Source: Sporosarcina sp. FSL K6-2383 (GTDB lineage: Bacteria > Bacillota > Bacilli > Bacillales_A > Planococcaceae). From it: a stretch of 64,000 nucleotides of DNA. The notes under the pieces are model-generated. The model was not told where the DNA came from. It saw only the letters and a list, made by a program, of their open reading frames with translations, and ran no database searches. Every line of letters starts with the position of its first letter. The stretch's first letter is position 1. Below, piece by piece: positions 1 to 7,972 of this stretch. The stretch spans positions 3,137,001 through 3,201,000 of the forward strand of contig NZ_CP152017.1 of assembly GCF_038618305.1 (NCBI RefSeq), read 5' to 3'. Both the position numbers and the translations under genes were made by a program.

Positions 1-433
1 CCACATAAGCCCTCTGCGCTGTTCCTGCTCCATATTGAGTTGTAACAAGTGTCTGATTAACATAGTTGTCAATCTCGCCCCACGCTTGATTGTGATAGGC
101 TCTCATGACGTTATCGAGATTAGTTGGCACAGGCTTAGTAGGATACGGCATAGCGTTGTCAATATCCTCTACAATGCCCCGTCCAACCTCTTCAAACATG
201 CGTCTGATCTCTGGTTCAGCAACGTTAGTAACCTCTGCTAATAGCCTGGTGACGTCATTGTTAAACAGATGCAAGTCCGCTAGTTTCTCAGCTTGCCAGT
301 ATGCTATATCACGATAACCAGTGTTCAGACGCTTGATAATGATACGGATGATATCACCTTCAAGAGATTGATATAGGTCTGACATGTTGCCGGACCATAA
401 ATCGAGTTGATGCGGAGTGATTTTGGGTTTCAT
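1..433 (-). CDS. Phage minor capsid protein, N-terminal part (cut by window edge)
   Basis: The frame is open from an ATG at 433 to the window edge, about 144 residues. It starts four bases after the portal stop, behind a strong GGAGGAG ribosome-binding site located inside the portal gene end. The N-terminus (MKPKITPHQLDLWSGN, then helices with ...LEGDIIRIIIKRL) resembles the phage minor capsid protein 2 family that follows SPP1/A118-type portals. In such phages the protein is a low-copy head component acting at the portal vertex. Family assignment rests on this motif and on position; the C-terminus is missing. Confidence 0.7.
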   Translation of the reverse strand, partial: MKPKITPHQLDLWSGNMSDLYQSLEGDIIRIIIKRLNTGYRDIAYWQAEKLADLHLFNNDVTRLLAEVTNVAEPEIRRMFEEVGRGIVEDIDNAMPYPTKPVPTNLDNVMRAYHNQAWGEIDNYVNQTLVTTQYGAGTAQRAYV

Positions 434-437
434 TCAA

Positions 438-1997
438 TCACTCCTCCTTCCCGAATAACTCCTCTGATTTACGATTACTAATCATCATCGGGTCCATCTC
501 CACCTGTTCCGATTGAATAACCTTCAACCATTCCTCAGCTGTTGCTTTCGGCACCTTAAACACACGCTGTATGACCTCTACAGTAGGAATTAATCCGAAT
601 GCCTTGGCTTGTCCATAGAATTTCAACAATGCCGAACGATCTTGAAACACTCCATCGTCAAAATCAACGCCGATATGCTCAAACGTCGGTATTTCACCAT
701 CAAACAGCTTCTTACCGTTGAAGGTAGTAGCCTTTGCCAGTTCAAGTACCGATACTATCAGTCCTTTAATAAACTTCTCTACCTCATTCACATGATCGTT
801 GCGAGTCCTAAAAGTTAAATCGTTCTCGCTCACAATCTCAGTAGCCGTCTTCATCGACCGACCATCAAATGAAAATGTGCCGACCGACAACTTTAATTCC
901 ATTTCAAGCGTTCTCAATGATTGATTAATAGCTGAAACATATTGATCCGTTCGAATATCACTCGTAACATCCTTGACCATTTCCTCGTCCTGCGCCATCC
1001 TCATAGATTTATATACGTTAGTATCCGCATCAAATATCTGTTTAGGTGGCATTCCATCCTCTGACGGCAATGTTTGCAACATGAAATCACTCACGAACAC
1101 CGTGCGCTGCCCCATCTTAATCTCCCACCAGAATTGGTCGTAGGTGTCGTTAATCTTTCTGAGCGTCGACTTGGAGTTATCAGCAATCCCTAACCCTAAC
1201 GGCGAATGAGGATTGATGTTGTTAAATCCATTCGGCGTGACGTAATTAAATAACGGTCTAGTCAATCCCGTAATGGTCGCTGTCTCTTTTAAATCACCGT
1301 ATATGTCACTCAGTGGCACTTGCTTACCAACTTCGCCTTTGTTATCAGACTTGTACAGTTCGTTGGTGATAACATAGTTACCTTCTCGCCACTCATGAAA
1401 CTCTAGCAACGTGTAATAGACCGCCTTACCACCGACCATCTTCATGGTTACCGACTTCATAACACCTTCACTGATTCCGCTACTGTTATTTCTAAGAGGA
1501 TAGAATGCATTTGCCAATGCCCATGAGAATTCCACTTGCCCACTAGCCATATCTACATACGGTCTAGCTGTCAATCCGCCAGTCGCATACATCGGTTCCA
1601 GATACTTCGCTAAATTCTTTTTGAAGTCGTTATGTTCGAACACATGTTGAATGAAGTCGTTAGCTGATTCAAAAGTATTTGTCGCGTCATCTTCGTCCTT
1701 TGCATCCGATACAACGATTTCACACTGCTCATTAAAGGCGAGTCCAGACAACAGACTTGAACTCAACTTCATCATGTTAAGACTCATGTAGTCCCGCTCT
1801 TTCTTGTCTCCAGCCGAGTTGATGTACTCTACTTGCGGATAATTCCCTTTGTAAATATTAAAGTTTGATTCAATCCTAGCCAATTCCATAGGATCTATAT
1901 TGATTTTAGGATGGTCATTAATAGATTTCAGTGTTTGCCCTGACAATGCATATCCTCCCCTCTTAAATAGATTTTTGATGCTTTGTATAATGCTCAC
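438..1997 (-). CDS. Phage portal protein (SPP1 Gp6-like)
   Basis: This 519-residue protein has the length and layout of SPP1/A118-type portal proteins, which form the dodecameric ring at one head vertex through which terminase pumps DNA. The N-terminal region (residues about 35-110) contains the typical YYxG-like segment (IYKGNYPQVEYINS) and MSLNMMKLSSSLLSGLAFNE. It lies directly after the terminase genes and before the minor capsid gene, the conserved packaging order. The ATG at 1997 is preceded by an AGGAGG-type site. Confidence 0.9.
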   Translation of the reverse strand: MSIIQSIKNLFKRGGYALSGQTLKSINDHPKINIDPMELARIESNFNIYKGNYPQVEYINSAGDKKERDYMSLNMMKLSSSLLSGLAFNEQCEIVVSDAKDEDDATNTFESANDFIQHVFEHNDFKKNLAKYLEPMYATGGLTARPYVDMASGQVEFSWALANAFYPLRNNSSGISEGVMKSVTMKMVGGKAVYYTLLEFHEWREGNYVITNELYKSDNKGEVGKQVPLSDIYGDLKETATITGLTRPLFNYVTPNGFNNINPHSPLGLGIADNSKSTLRKINDTYDQFWWEIKMGQRTVFVSDFMLQTLPSEDGMPPKQIFDADTNVYKSMRMAQDEEMVKDVTSDIRTDQYVSAINQSLRTLEMELKLSVGTFSFDGRSMKTATEIVSENDLTFRTRNDHVNEVEKFIKGLIVSVLELAKATTFNGKKLFDGEIPTFEHIGVDFDDGVFQDRSALLKFYGQAKAFGLIPTVEVIQRVFKVPKATAEEWLKVIQSEQVEMDPMMISNRKSEELFGKEE

Positions 1998-2040
1998 GGA
2001 TTCACCTCCTAGACCTTTTTACAAATGCGGGATCTCGTAA

Positions 2041-2295
2041 TTAAATTTCCTTTAGTCGATTTCTCAATTCGGTCAACTCGTCTCTTAACACGTCCAACAC
2101 TTTGTTTTTTATTTCTGTATTCATGAAATAATCCGCTTCATGAAACATGCCGTAAGCGCTCGACCTAAAGATGTATTTAGAAGTTTTCTTTATTAATTTT
2201 CCTGTCCATACTTTTTCAGCGGATAAGAGAAATCTCTCTAATTCCCTTATATCCTTTTTGATTTCATTAGCTAAATTTAAGTCGGCATCAGTCAC
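2041..2295 (-). CDS. Small phage protein between large terminase and portal
   Basis: I chose the GTG at 2295 because it follows AGGAGG with good spacing just after the terminase stop; a longer frame back to 2346 would run inside the terminase gene. The 84-residue product is charged and helical (NEIKKDIRELERFLLSAEKV, later LRDELTELRNRLKEI) and may form a coiled coil. I do not recognise the family. Its place in the packaging cluster suggests a head or packaging accessory role, which is only inference. Confidence 0.7.
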   Translation of the reverse strand: MTDADLNLANEIKKDIRELERFLLSAEKVWTGKLIKKTSKYIFRSSAYGMFHEADYFMNTEIKNKVLDVLRDELTELRNRLKEI

Positions 2296-2306
2296 TTTCG
2301 CACCTC

Positions 2307-3653
2307 CTAGACTTTCAATCTGAAGTCTCTTGCATTCGACAAACATAGGTATATGAATTGGTCACACGTATGATCATCAACCTCAATGACTTTCGGGTTA
2401 TCTGTGTGCAACGTCTTTTCGTCCCATGAAAACTTTTTATGTTCCTCTATAAATATTTCATTACTGTCAGCATGCGGCATATTTATTGGATATGGATTTT
2501 CAAGATAATAAAAACGGCCTTGCGCTAACAAGTCCGTAGGATAGTCAATCATATCTACTTTATTTTTCTTTGCTACTGGCATTAGATGTTGTCCATAATC
2601 TGCATAATACTGATTACGTAGCGCTGCTTCCGCACTGTCAATCGTTCGCTTCATGATACGTGAACCTTTCCAGAACTGTTGCGTAGACGTTTTGGTTATA
2701 AATTCGTTCAAGTCTTTGGACAATACACTAGGCGCCTTTTTATTAGCCTTACCAGCAGGACTATAATAATAAGTGTTTAGCAAAATAACGTTACCTTTGG
2801 CAGTTAGTCCATAAAAGCCATAAGTCGTTGCTGACTGCGCATGACCACCATCAATCGAATAATAAAGCCCGATGATCCTGTCGTCGCTCGGCAATTCCTT
2901 CAATGGCTTGAAAAGATTAATGTTATAAACGTTGTTTCCGAGTCCTACAGGCTCGCCCAGATAGATATAACGGTAATAATCAAAGTCATTCTTCTTTATC
3001 CGCTCAATGTCTGCAAGCATCTGTTCAGTAACGAATCCGAGTTCATCATCTTTATAACTTGAGTGATGCACCAGATAATCATCTTCACCAACCATTCCGT
3101 CAGACCACTCATTGATCCAGTGGTATGGATTCCTTGGTGGGTTATATGACCAGAAAATAGCAACAAAGCTGGCTAATTCGTGTTTCTGCCTCATAAATGT
3201 AACATTCGTCTGGTCAAACTCTTCTGGACCGCCGAACTCTGCCGCTTCTTCATACCAGACAGCAATGATGTTGCCGATGTCGTTTGATTTCAGCTTTGCG
3301 AAGTCATCTGAGCCGTAGAAATAAAATGTCGAACCTGTACCAATGTGAGTAATCTTGAATGGAGCCACAGTGCATTTGAATTGATTCAGTATATCGAACT
3401 TACCCAACGCCCATTGCATCTTTAGATAGACCGAATCACGTATCGTGTTCCCTACCTTACGGATAACAACGACATTAGCCTTTTCGCCTTTTCGAATATA
3501 CCCCAACATCATGTAAACAAGCTGCAATGCAATAACAGATGACTTAAATGAGTTACGACCACCGCGTAATATGTTGTATGGCTTCTTCGTCTTCCACACA
3601 GGCTTAAAGTGAGGATTGACATTCTTCTGTATATCAATCGTAACCTTACTCAT
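2307..3653 (-). CDS. Terminase large subunit (PBSX/Terminase_3 type)
   Basis: This is the ATP-driven DNA packaging motor with a C-terminal nuclease. A Walker A variant (GGRNSFKSS, residues about 31-39) is followed by a Walker B-like strand with adjacent acidic residues (IIAVWYEEAAEF). The nuclease part begins at YYSIDGGH with the expected metal-binding Asp. I chose the ATG at 3653 (MSKVTID) because GGAGTG sits six bases upstream, although the frame opens earlier. It overlaps the end of the small terminase gene by 8 bases, indicating translational coupling. At 448 residues it is normal for the family. Confidence 0.93.
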   Translation of the reverse strand: MSKVTIDIQKNVNPHFKPVWKTKKPYNILRGGRNSFKSSVIALQLVYMMLGYIRKGEKANVVVIRKVGNTIRDSVYLKMQWALGKFDILNQFKCTVAPFKITHIGTGSTFYFYGSDDFAKLKSNDIGNIIAVWYEEAAEFGGPEEFDQTNVTFMRQKHELASFVAIFWSYNPPRNPYHWINEWSDGMVGEDDYLVHHSSYKDDELGFVTEQMLADIERIKKNDFDYYRYIYLGEPVGLGNNVYNINLFKPLKELPSDDRIIGLYYSIDGGHAQSATTYGFYGLTAKGNVILLNTYYYSPAGKANKKAPSVLSKDLNEFITKTSTQQFWKGSRIMKRTIDSAEAALRNQYYADYGQHLMPVAKKNKVDMIDYPTDLLAQGRFYYLENPYPINMPHADSNEIFIEEHKKFSWDEKTLHTDNPKVIEVDDHTCDQFIYLCLSNARDFRLKV

Positions 3654-4503
3654 CGTCATCACTCCAAGCGTCAACGATCGTGATTGTTGGTGGAGCGACT
3701 TGTTTGTTTTCGTTAGTAATCTTGTGGACTTCCGCTTTGGATTTCGCTGTATCTGCTTTCAACTTCTCTTCCTGCAAGCGCTTCTTATCGCCATCAGATA
3801 GAAGGTCGGTGAACTTAGCCAACATTTCTAAAGCCTTCATCTTGTCAGCTAACTTAACGGACACGCCATCTTTGCCTTTTTTAACCTCTGTAATGATGGT
3901 TCCATCAACATCATCCGATTCATTAAAATTCACATATGAATACAAATAAGTTATAGGTTTACCGTTTTCATCGAGGAGAACGTTTCCGTCTTCATCCAAT
4001 TCATTTCTTTCTTCTGAACCAAACTCAACAAAGTTAGTAATGTCAGCAAAGGCGATGTCGATGTACTTCTGCAAAATGTCATCAGCACTTATCTTCTTCT
4101 CACTTAGTGCTTCGTTGCGCATCCTGTCTATTTCAGCAGAAACCTTATCATTTCTAATCATCCTGTTCCCGTTGGACATCGCAGATACGTAGTCGCACTC
4201 GTAAGCCTTCTGGTAAGCCTTAGTAGCATTGAAGTACTTAATGTAGTAAATACAAAAAAGCCTCTGCTTATCGGTTAAATCATCCGACTCTACAAAGACT
4301 TCTTTTATGGTTGCAACCTTCTTTACGGATGCATCTTTTTTCGGTTGTTTGGTTGCATCTTTTTTAATGGCATCCTTCGACCACTTGTCACGACTTTTCC
4401 TACTCTTCAACGTACCAAGTTTCACATCATGCTTTTCAGCCAATGCAGCAAGCGTTATTTTTGTCGTTTCCCATTCTCTCTGAATCTCTTCCCAGTTAGA
4501 CAC
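3646..4503 (-). CDS. Terminase small subunit
   Basis: This 285-residue protein starts with a helix-turn-helix (residues about 5-40, TLAALAEKHDVKLGTLKSRK) as in phage small terminases that recognise the packaging site. A lysine-rich linker follows, and then a Terminase_2-type domain (LTDKQRLFCIYYIKYFNATKAYQKAY). It recognises phage DNA and loads the large subunit. The preceding noncoding region, with 9-bp repeats at 5272-5301, is a possible recognition site. Confidence 0.9.
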   Translation of the reverse strand: MSNWEEIQREWETTKITLAALAEKHDVKLGTLKSRKSRDKWSKDAIKKDATKQPKKDASVKKVATIKEVFVESDDLTDKQRLFCIYYIKYFNATKAYQKAYECDYVSAMSNGNRMIRNDKVSAEIDRMRNEALSEKKISADDILQKYIDIAFADITNFVEFGSEERNELDEDGNVLLDENGKPITYLYSYVNFNESDDVDGTIITEVKKGKDGVSVKLADKMKALEMLAKFTDLLSDGDKKRLQEEKLKADTAKSKAEVHKITNENKQVAPPTITIVDAWSDDDE

Positions 4504-4540
4504 ATCACATCACCGTCCACCTCCGTTATTTTTAGGCGTG

Positions 4541-4564
4541 AAAAAAGCACCCCGTAGGGTGCTT
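4541..4564 (-). terminator. Rho-independent terminator before terS
   Basis: On the minus strand an 8-bp stem (AAGCACCC/GGGTGCTT) with a four-base loop is followed by a run of Ts. The stem overlaps the stop codon of the upstream gene (4563-4868), so read-through into terS would be partial or controlled. Confidence 0.75.
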
Positions 4565-4868
4565 ATCTTTCGAGATACTTATCAACAACCCTTGCCATAC
4601 TCCCGATTCTCCCGCTGAATTCATGACTAAACAAAATTGGTTCATCATTCAGAAAGTCTGGATGAGACATTAATGATTCTAACAATCTTGCCGCTTCGCC
4701 CTCGGCTTTTCCGCTAGATTCAATCGACTTTATCTGCGACTTATAGAATTCGAAAATCCTGGTAAACTCTCCACCCTGATCTTGCTTGAAATGAAATCCG
4801 CTATTCATCGCTGTCAGCGTCTTCCTTTCGATATCTCGGATCATAGTTTCAACTTCATTTTTATTCAT
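4563..4868 (-). CDS. Hypothetical phage protein upstream of terS
   Basis: I chose the ATG at 4868 (MNKNEVETM) because AAGGAG lies nine bases upstream; earlier in-frame ATGs lack such a site. The product is about 101 residues, mostly helical (MIRDIERKTLTAMNSG, FYKSQIKSIESSGK), with no motif I recognise. It is isolated between two terminators (4541-4564 and 5031-5069), so it appears to be its own transcription unit between the late regulator and the packaging genes. Confidence 0.65.
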   Translation of the reverse strand: MNKNEVETMIRDIERKTLTAMNSGFHFKQDQGGEFTRIFEFYKSQIKSIESSGKAEGEAARLLESLMSHPDFLNDEPILFSHEFSGRIGSMARVVDKYLER

Positions 4869-5294
4869 TCCACTCAACTCCTTCATGACATCATTCGCCA
4901 AGAAAGGTGTAAATCCTTTATATTCTCAAAACTACACACCATATCCAGTCCTTATGCATTCTGTAGGTAGCCGTTTACCTATCAGTGCTCGATTTTTTTA
5001 TGACTGTATGATGCATAGTTTTCAAAGTATAAAAAAACATCTGACAAGCTTTCCACGGCTCACCAGATGCTTTCCTTCATGTCGAGAACATGCGCGCCAA
5101 TCACATCTTACGCTAATCCTTAACTATAGATTAGCCACCAGTGCCAACACGTCCTTACTACCCGTATTCAGGGAGCCAGTAGCCAAAGTGTACTCTCGCA
5201 CCCAAAGACCACCCAACTCCCCGAACCTGCCTTTAAGTATACAGAATGGAATATATATCCGTCATTTCTCCGACCTATCCGACATATGCGACAT
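4869..5294. other. Noncoding stretch between late regulator and packaging genes
   Basis: About 425 bases lack a convincing gene on either strand. It holds a strong minus-strand terminator (5031-5069), tandem 9-bp repeats at its right end (5272-5301), and otherwise unassigned sequence. In many related phages this position carries the late promoter and the cos or pac site; neither can be proved here. Confidence 0.6.
5031..5069 (-). terminator. Strong terminator ending the early operon
   Basis: The minus strand forms a 12-bp stem (CATCTGGTGAGC with GCTTGTCAGATG, including three G-U pairs) and an eight-base loop, followed directly by seven Ts at 5037-5031. It lies downstream of the late regulator and is well placed to end the early transcript. 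Confidence 0.8.
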
Positions 5295-5301
5295 TTACGA
5301 C
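5272..5301 (-). repeat. Four GTCG motifs at exact 9-bp spacing
   Basis: The minus strand carries GTCG at 5301, 5292, 5283 and 5274, exactly nine bases apart, with AT-rich filler. The series starts inside the last codons of the regulator gene and runs into the noncoding region. Phased direct repeats of this kind are typical of protein-binding arrays. The binder could be the late regulator or the small terminase; this is not shown. Confidence 0.55.
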
Positions 5302-5690
5302 ATCCTGCGTATTACCGTATCCTTGATTCTCCCGATATGCCTGTCCGATAATCCCATGTGACTACCAATCCAACGCATGCTTTTTCCTTCAAGTAACCAG
5401 TGGAGCACTTCAATTTCTCTATCAATCGTAATCAAATGGATCTTATCCTGCACCATCTTAATTTTCCGTTCGTAGTCGCTAATCTTCTTCCACCGTTTTT
5501 CCCTTCTGTTAAACTCCTGGTAGATTGGATCACTATGCCCGCCCGCCGCTTTTGGCATAGCTGCTTCCAATCCGTATTGAGCTGTAAAACTACCACCGAC
5601 TTCTTTTAACCCCTCACGCATCATTGCCACGCTGTTGATCATCCAATGATAATCTTTGAGCAACTGCTCAATCTTCTTTTCGTTATCCAA
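5295..5690 (-). CDS. Phage late transcription regulator, ArpU/sigma-like
   Basis: The 131-residue protein begins at TTG (5690) behind a strong AGGAGGGG site. The N-terminal half is helical; the C-terminal half (residues about 85-131, DREIEVLHWLLEGKSMRWIGSHMGLSDRHIGRIKDTVIRRM) is a sigma-70 region 4-like helix-turn-helix. Such proteins sit just before the terminase genes in many Firmicutes phages and switch on late transcription. The exact family (ArpU versus other sigma-like regulators) is uncertain. Confidence 0.75.
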   Translation of the reverse strand: MDNEKKIEQLLKDYHWMINSVAMMREGLKEVGGSFTAQYGLEAAMPKAAGGHSDPIYQEFNRREKRWKKISDYERKIKMVQDKIHLITIDREIEVLHWLLEGKSMRWIGSHMGLSDRHIGRIKDTVIRRMS

Positions 5691-5704
5691 CAGGACCCCT
5701 CCTA

Positions 5705-5755
5705 TGTGGTATAATATCCTTGCCTAGAGGACTGGAGGAATCCGGTTCTTTTTTT
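5705..5755 (+). ncRNA. Putative short plus-strand RNA (unit C)
   Basis: An extended -10 box (TGGTATAAT, hexamer at 5710-5715) is followed after about 13 bases by an 8-bp hairpin (AGGACTGG/CCGGTTCT, loop AGGAAT) and seven Ts ending at 5755. This predicts a transcript of roughly 30-35 nt antisense to the phage operon. No good -35 box is visible. It is only a candidate. Confidence 0.4.
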
Positions 5756-5756
5756 C

Positions 5757-5927
5757 TTACTCAAAAACAATTTCCATAACTTCATTAGCGCCTTTTTCGC
5801 TTAATTCGAATACCGCTGCATTTGCATCATGTTCTTTGCAGTGATTGGACAAAAACTCATCTAACGCCCGCCTAAAATCGTTATCATCAGTACGTATTAC
5901 ATAAGTGTTTTTCAATTCCACGTTCAC
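5757..5927 (-). CDS. Small phage protein, about 56 residues
   Basis: The frame starts at GTG (5927), overlapping the upstream stop as GTGA, or at a second GTG (5921), and ends with TAA at 5757. The product (start NVELKNTYVIRTDD, end NEVMEIVFE) is acidic with a mixed helix/strand pattern. I do not recognise it. The four-base overlap typical of this operon supports it as a real gene. Confidence 0.6.
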   Translation of the reverse strand: MNVELKNTYVIRTDDNDFRRALDEFLSNHCKEHDANAAVFELSEKGANEVMEIVFE

Positions 5928-6151
5928 ACCCCCAATCCCATCCGCCGTTGCTTGATAAAATCTTCTTCCGCCTGATCTTGTATGAGCAAGCCAATACTCC
6001 GCTGATTCGTCTTCAACGCTTTAGCAATCACATTAATTGGTTCGCCCGCATTCCACATGTCTCTGAATCGGATTAACTCCCACTCTTTCCACACCCATTT
6101 AACCGCGGCGTTTTCAAACAGCACGTATTTATTTTCCTGCGCCGCTATCAT
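5924..6151 (-). CDS. Small helix-turn-helix phage protein
   Basis: This 75-residue protein contains a Myb/sigma-like helix-turn-helix (residues about 27-55: LIRFRDMWNAGEPINVIAKALKT) in which an arginine/tryptophan-rich first helix precedes a turn at GEPI. It overlaps both neighbours by four bases. It probably binds DNA, and its place just before the late regulator suggests a role in transcription, but no family name can be given with certainty. Confidence 0.6.
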   Translation of the reverse strand: MIAAQENKYVLFENAAVKWVWKEWELIRFRDMWNAGEPINVIAKALKTNQRSIGLLIQDQAEEDFIKQRRMGLGV

Positions 6152-6471
6152 TTTGATTGCTCCAATATCCGCCGCACTTCTTTAGTTTTTTCCTCGGCTG
6201 GGCGCTCCGTGTTCATGGCTGCCGTGATATCGTCGCAACACTTCTTGTACTTTTGCATGCTTTTAAATGCTAGTTGATAATGGGCCTGCATAGCATTTTC
6301 TTGGATGACCAATTCCTTGTGGACTTCAATCAATCGCTTATATTTATCCCTCAACTTAACCAATTCATTCTCGCTATCACCAGCCACCATCGCTAGCGTT
6401 TCAATTTCTTTTTGCAACCTCTTAACCTCGTCAAACAAATCAACGTTTATCTGTTCTTGGCTTAAAGTCAT
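6148..6471 (-). CDS. Coiled-coil phage protein of unknown function
   Basis: The 107-residue product is almost entirely helical with heptad character (VKRLQKEIETLAMVAG, VKLRDKYKRLIEVHKEL). It starts at ATG 6471 behind GGAGGAAG and opens this minus-strand group to the left of the plus-strand mini-gene at 6632. Function unknown. Confidence 0.65.
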   Translation of the reverse strand: MTLSQEQINVDLFDEVKRLQKEIETLAMVAGDSENELVKLRDKYKRLIEVHKELVIQENAMQAHYQLAFKSMQKYKKCCDDITAAMNTERPAEEKTKEVRRILEQSK

Positions 6472-6631
6472 ACCTCTTCCTCCTTGTGTGTCTGAAAGTC
6501 AGCACCTAACAAACGAGCTGTTCAACAACTCACTCTCGTATAAATCGATATCTAAAATATTTTCGAATAAATGAAACTTCTTATCGCTTCAATTCGTATT
6601 AATAACAAATAAATTATTTTCGGAGGTTAAA

Positions 6632-6745
6632 ATGGAAAACTTTATCAAAGGCATTTGGAATGACATAGGAGCGCCAGTTATTGCGTTAGCTTGTGGCGCA
6701 TTATTTCTATTCGCAGTCGCTTACGTCGCAGATCATCTTTTATGA
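6632..6745 (+). CDS. 37-residue single-membrane-span protein on the opposite strand
   Basis: An ATG at 6632 follows CGGAGG with good spacing. The product MENFIKGIWNDIGAPVIA... has a hydrophobic helix (residues about 14-33, APVIALACGALFLFAVAYVA) and a short polar tail. It is transcribed against all surrounding phage genes and has its own terminator overlapping its last codons. Size and topology resemble type I toxins or small phage membrane effectors; no antitoxin RNA is proved. Confidence 0.7.
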   Translation: MENFIKGIWNDIGAPVIALACGALFLFAVAYVADHLL

Positions 6746-6756
6746 TGATCTTTTTT
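6731..6756 (+). terminator. Terminator overlapping the mini-gene end
   Basis: GATCATC and GATGATC form a perfect 7-bp stem with a six-base loop, followed by TTTTTT. The first arm lies inside the last codons of the 37-residue gene, so the transcript ends a few bases after the stop. Confidence 0.85.
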
Positions 6757-6782
6757 ATGTCTATTTATGATCGGAATGTGAA

Positions 6783-7565
6783 TTAATTTAATACCTTGGA
6801 CCATCTATATTTAGGTACAGTTGGGTGCTTATCGATTCTAGGGCGACTATGACTATCCCATGTACCTCCTGGAGATCTTGCTTCACGTTTAAAGCCTGCA
6901 CCTTTCATTGAGACGCCGTTTTCTTCGCACAATGTATATGTGATTACTTTACTGTAACCCATTGCTTTAGCTGCATTAACGATTGCAGCGTATAGCTTTG
7001 AAACAGCATTTTTAAATCCAGGTAGCACACAGCATCTAGTGACCTCTATCGTAATACCATCGTCGAGATGACGACTTACAGGACGACCTGCTATTGCTAC
7101 TCCTATGACTGAATCACCATCTGTTAAAGCTATTGAATATTTATGTCCTTGTGGCGCTTTATGATGTCTATGATGTTTAGTAACAAACTCTTTGGCCGAT
7201 TTGAATGAAATAGGCTTTACTTTGTAATATAGCTTTTCAGAACATGGATACATTTCTTTCATATAAGTGTCCACAGTGCCTTTTAACACGCTATCGGCAA
7301 TTAAATCATAGCCTTGTCCTTCTAATTGCCATCTCAGTTCTTCTGTCATTTGAGTTTCGGGAAAGGCCATATATTCAGTTGTACTTTCTTTCATAAATAT
7401 CCAAAAAAAGTCTGGATTTTTGACAGTAGGAACTAATTCAATTCTTTTCCCAATATACGTTTCACCACTTGCTTGTTCATCAGTTAATTGACGAGTAATA
7501 CTAGGGACCGTTTCACCTTCTGCTATCGTCTTCCCGGTTATTAAATTGACAGCTACATATGCCAT
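6783..7565 (-). CDS. XF1762-family (GNAT-fold) phage protein with extra N-terminal domain
   Basis: Residues about 115-260 match the XF1762 family pattern: FVTKHHRHHKAPQGHKYSIAL, then GVAIAGRPVSRHLDDG, ITIEVTRCCVLPG, and an end with GGTWDSHSRPRIDKHPT. This family has a GNAT-like fold and occurs in phages and mobile elements; its biochemical role is not firmly established as far as I know. Residues 1-110 form a separate domain that I do not recognise (MAYVAVNLITGKTIAEGE). The start ATG follows GAGAGGGTGA. Confidence 0.75.
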   Translation of the reverse strand: MAYVAVNLITGKTIAEGETVPSITRQLTDEQASGETYIGKRIELVPTVKNPDFFWIFMKESTTEYMAFPETQMTEELRWQLEGQGYDLIADSVLKGTVDTYMKEMYPCSEKLYYKVKPISFKSAKEFVTKHHRHHKAPQGHKYSIALTDGDSVIGVAIAGRPVSRHLDDGITIEVTRCCVLPGFKNAVSKLYAAIVNAAKAMGYSKVITYTLCEENGVSMKGAGFKREARSPGGTWDSHSRPRIDKHPTVPKYRWSKVLN

Positions 7566-7609
7566 TTATGTTCACCCTCTCTGTATTGCTTAATGAGTCG
7601 TACTGCATA

Positions 7610-7828
7610 TTAAATTAATTTAATATCTTTAAAATCTACAAGTTCATTTTCTCCGTCAATGTAGTCTACTTTTGCGACTTCGTTCGGTGGGTCAATATAG
7701 ATAACGACCCCCTTTTTCCCTTTGCACTCGACTTCTTCGCCCTCAAACTCTGCCATTAAATCGGCAAGTTCGCTCTCTTTAACATCAATCTCATGCCATA
7801 ATTCATTTATCCTTTTAAGCTTTTCCAT
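7610..7828 (-). CDS. Small acidic phage protein
   Basis: I chose the ATG at 7828 (MEKLKRIN) because GGAGTG precedes it at normal spacing. The 72-residue product has an N-terminal helix and a C-terminal beta-rich part (EEVECKGKKGVVIYIDPPNEVAKVDYIDGENELVDF) that looks like a small SH3-like barrel. Function unknown. Confidence 0.65.
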   Translation of the reverse strand: MEKLKRINELWHEIDVKESELADLMAEFEGEEVECKGKKGVVIYIDPPNEVAKVDYIDGENELVDFKDIKLI

Positions 7829-7864
7829 AAATATCACTCCTTCGCTTTATGTGTCTTATACGAC

Positions 7865-7972
7865 TTACTCCCGACTCTGCCCAGCCTTCAGCCCCAGCCA
7901 ATAACACCCTACCGCGATCAATCCTGCCGTAAATATAAATGTAAACCCTTCAAACAACGTGATTTCCGTCAT
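7865..7972 (-). CDS. 35-residue membrane peptide
   Basis: The frame starts at ATG 7972, overlapping the previous gene's stop as ATGA, and ends with TAA at 7865. Residues about 7-27 (FEGFTFIFTAGLIAVGCYWL) form one membrane-spanning helix, followed by a basic tail. The overlap supports it as a real gene; function unknown. Confidence 0.55.
   Translation of the reverse strand: MTEITLFEGFTFIFTAGLIAVGCYWLGLKAGQSRE

Noticed and set aside
4885..5361. Long plus-strand open frame of 158 codons opposite the late-regulator gap
   Set aside because: No ribosome-binding site, low-complexity composition, and it crosses a strong terminator and the regulator gene in antisense.
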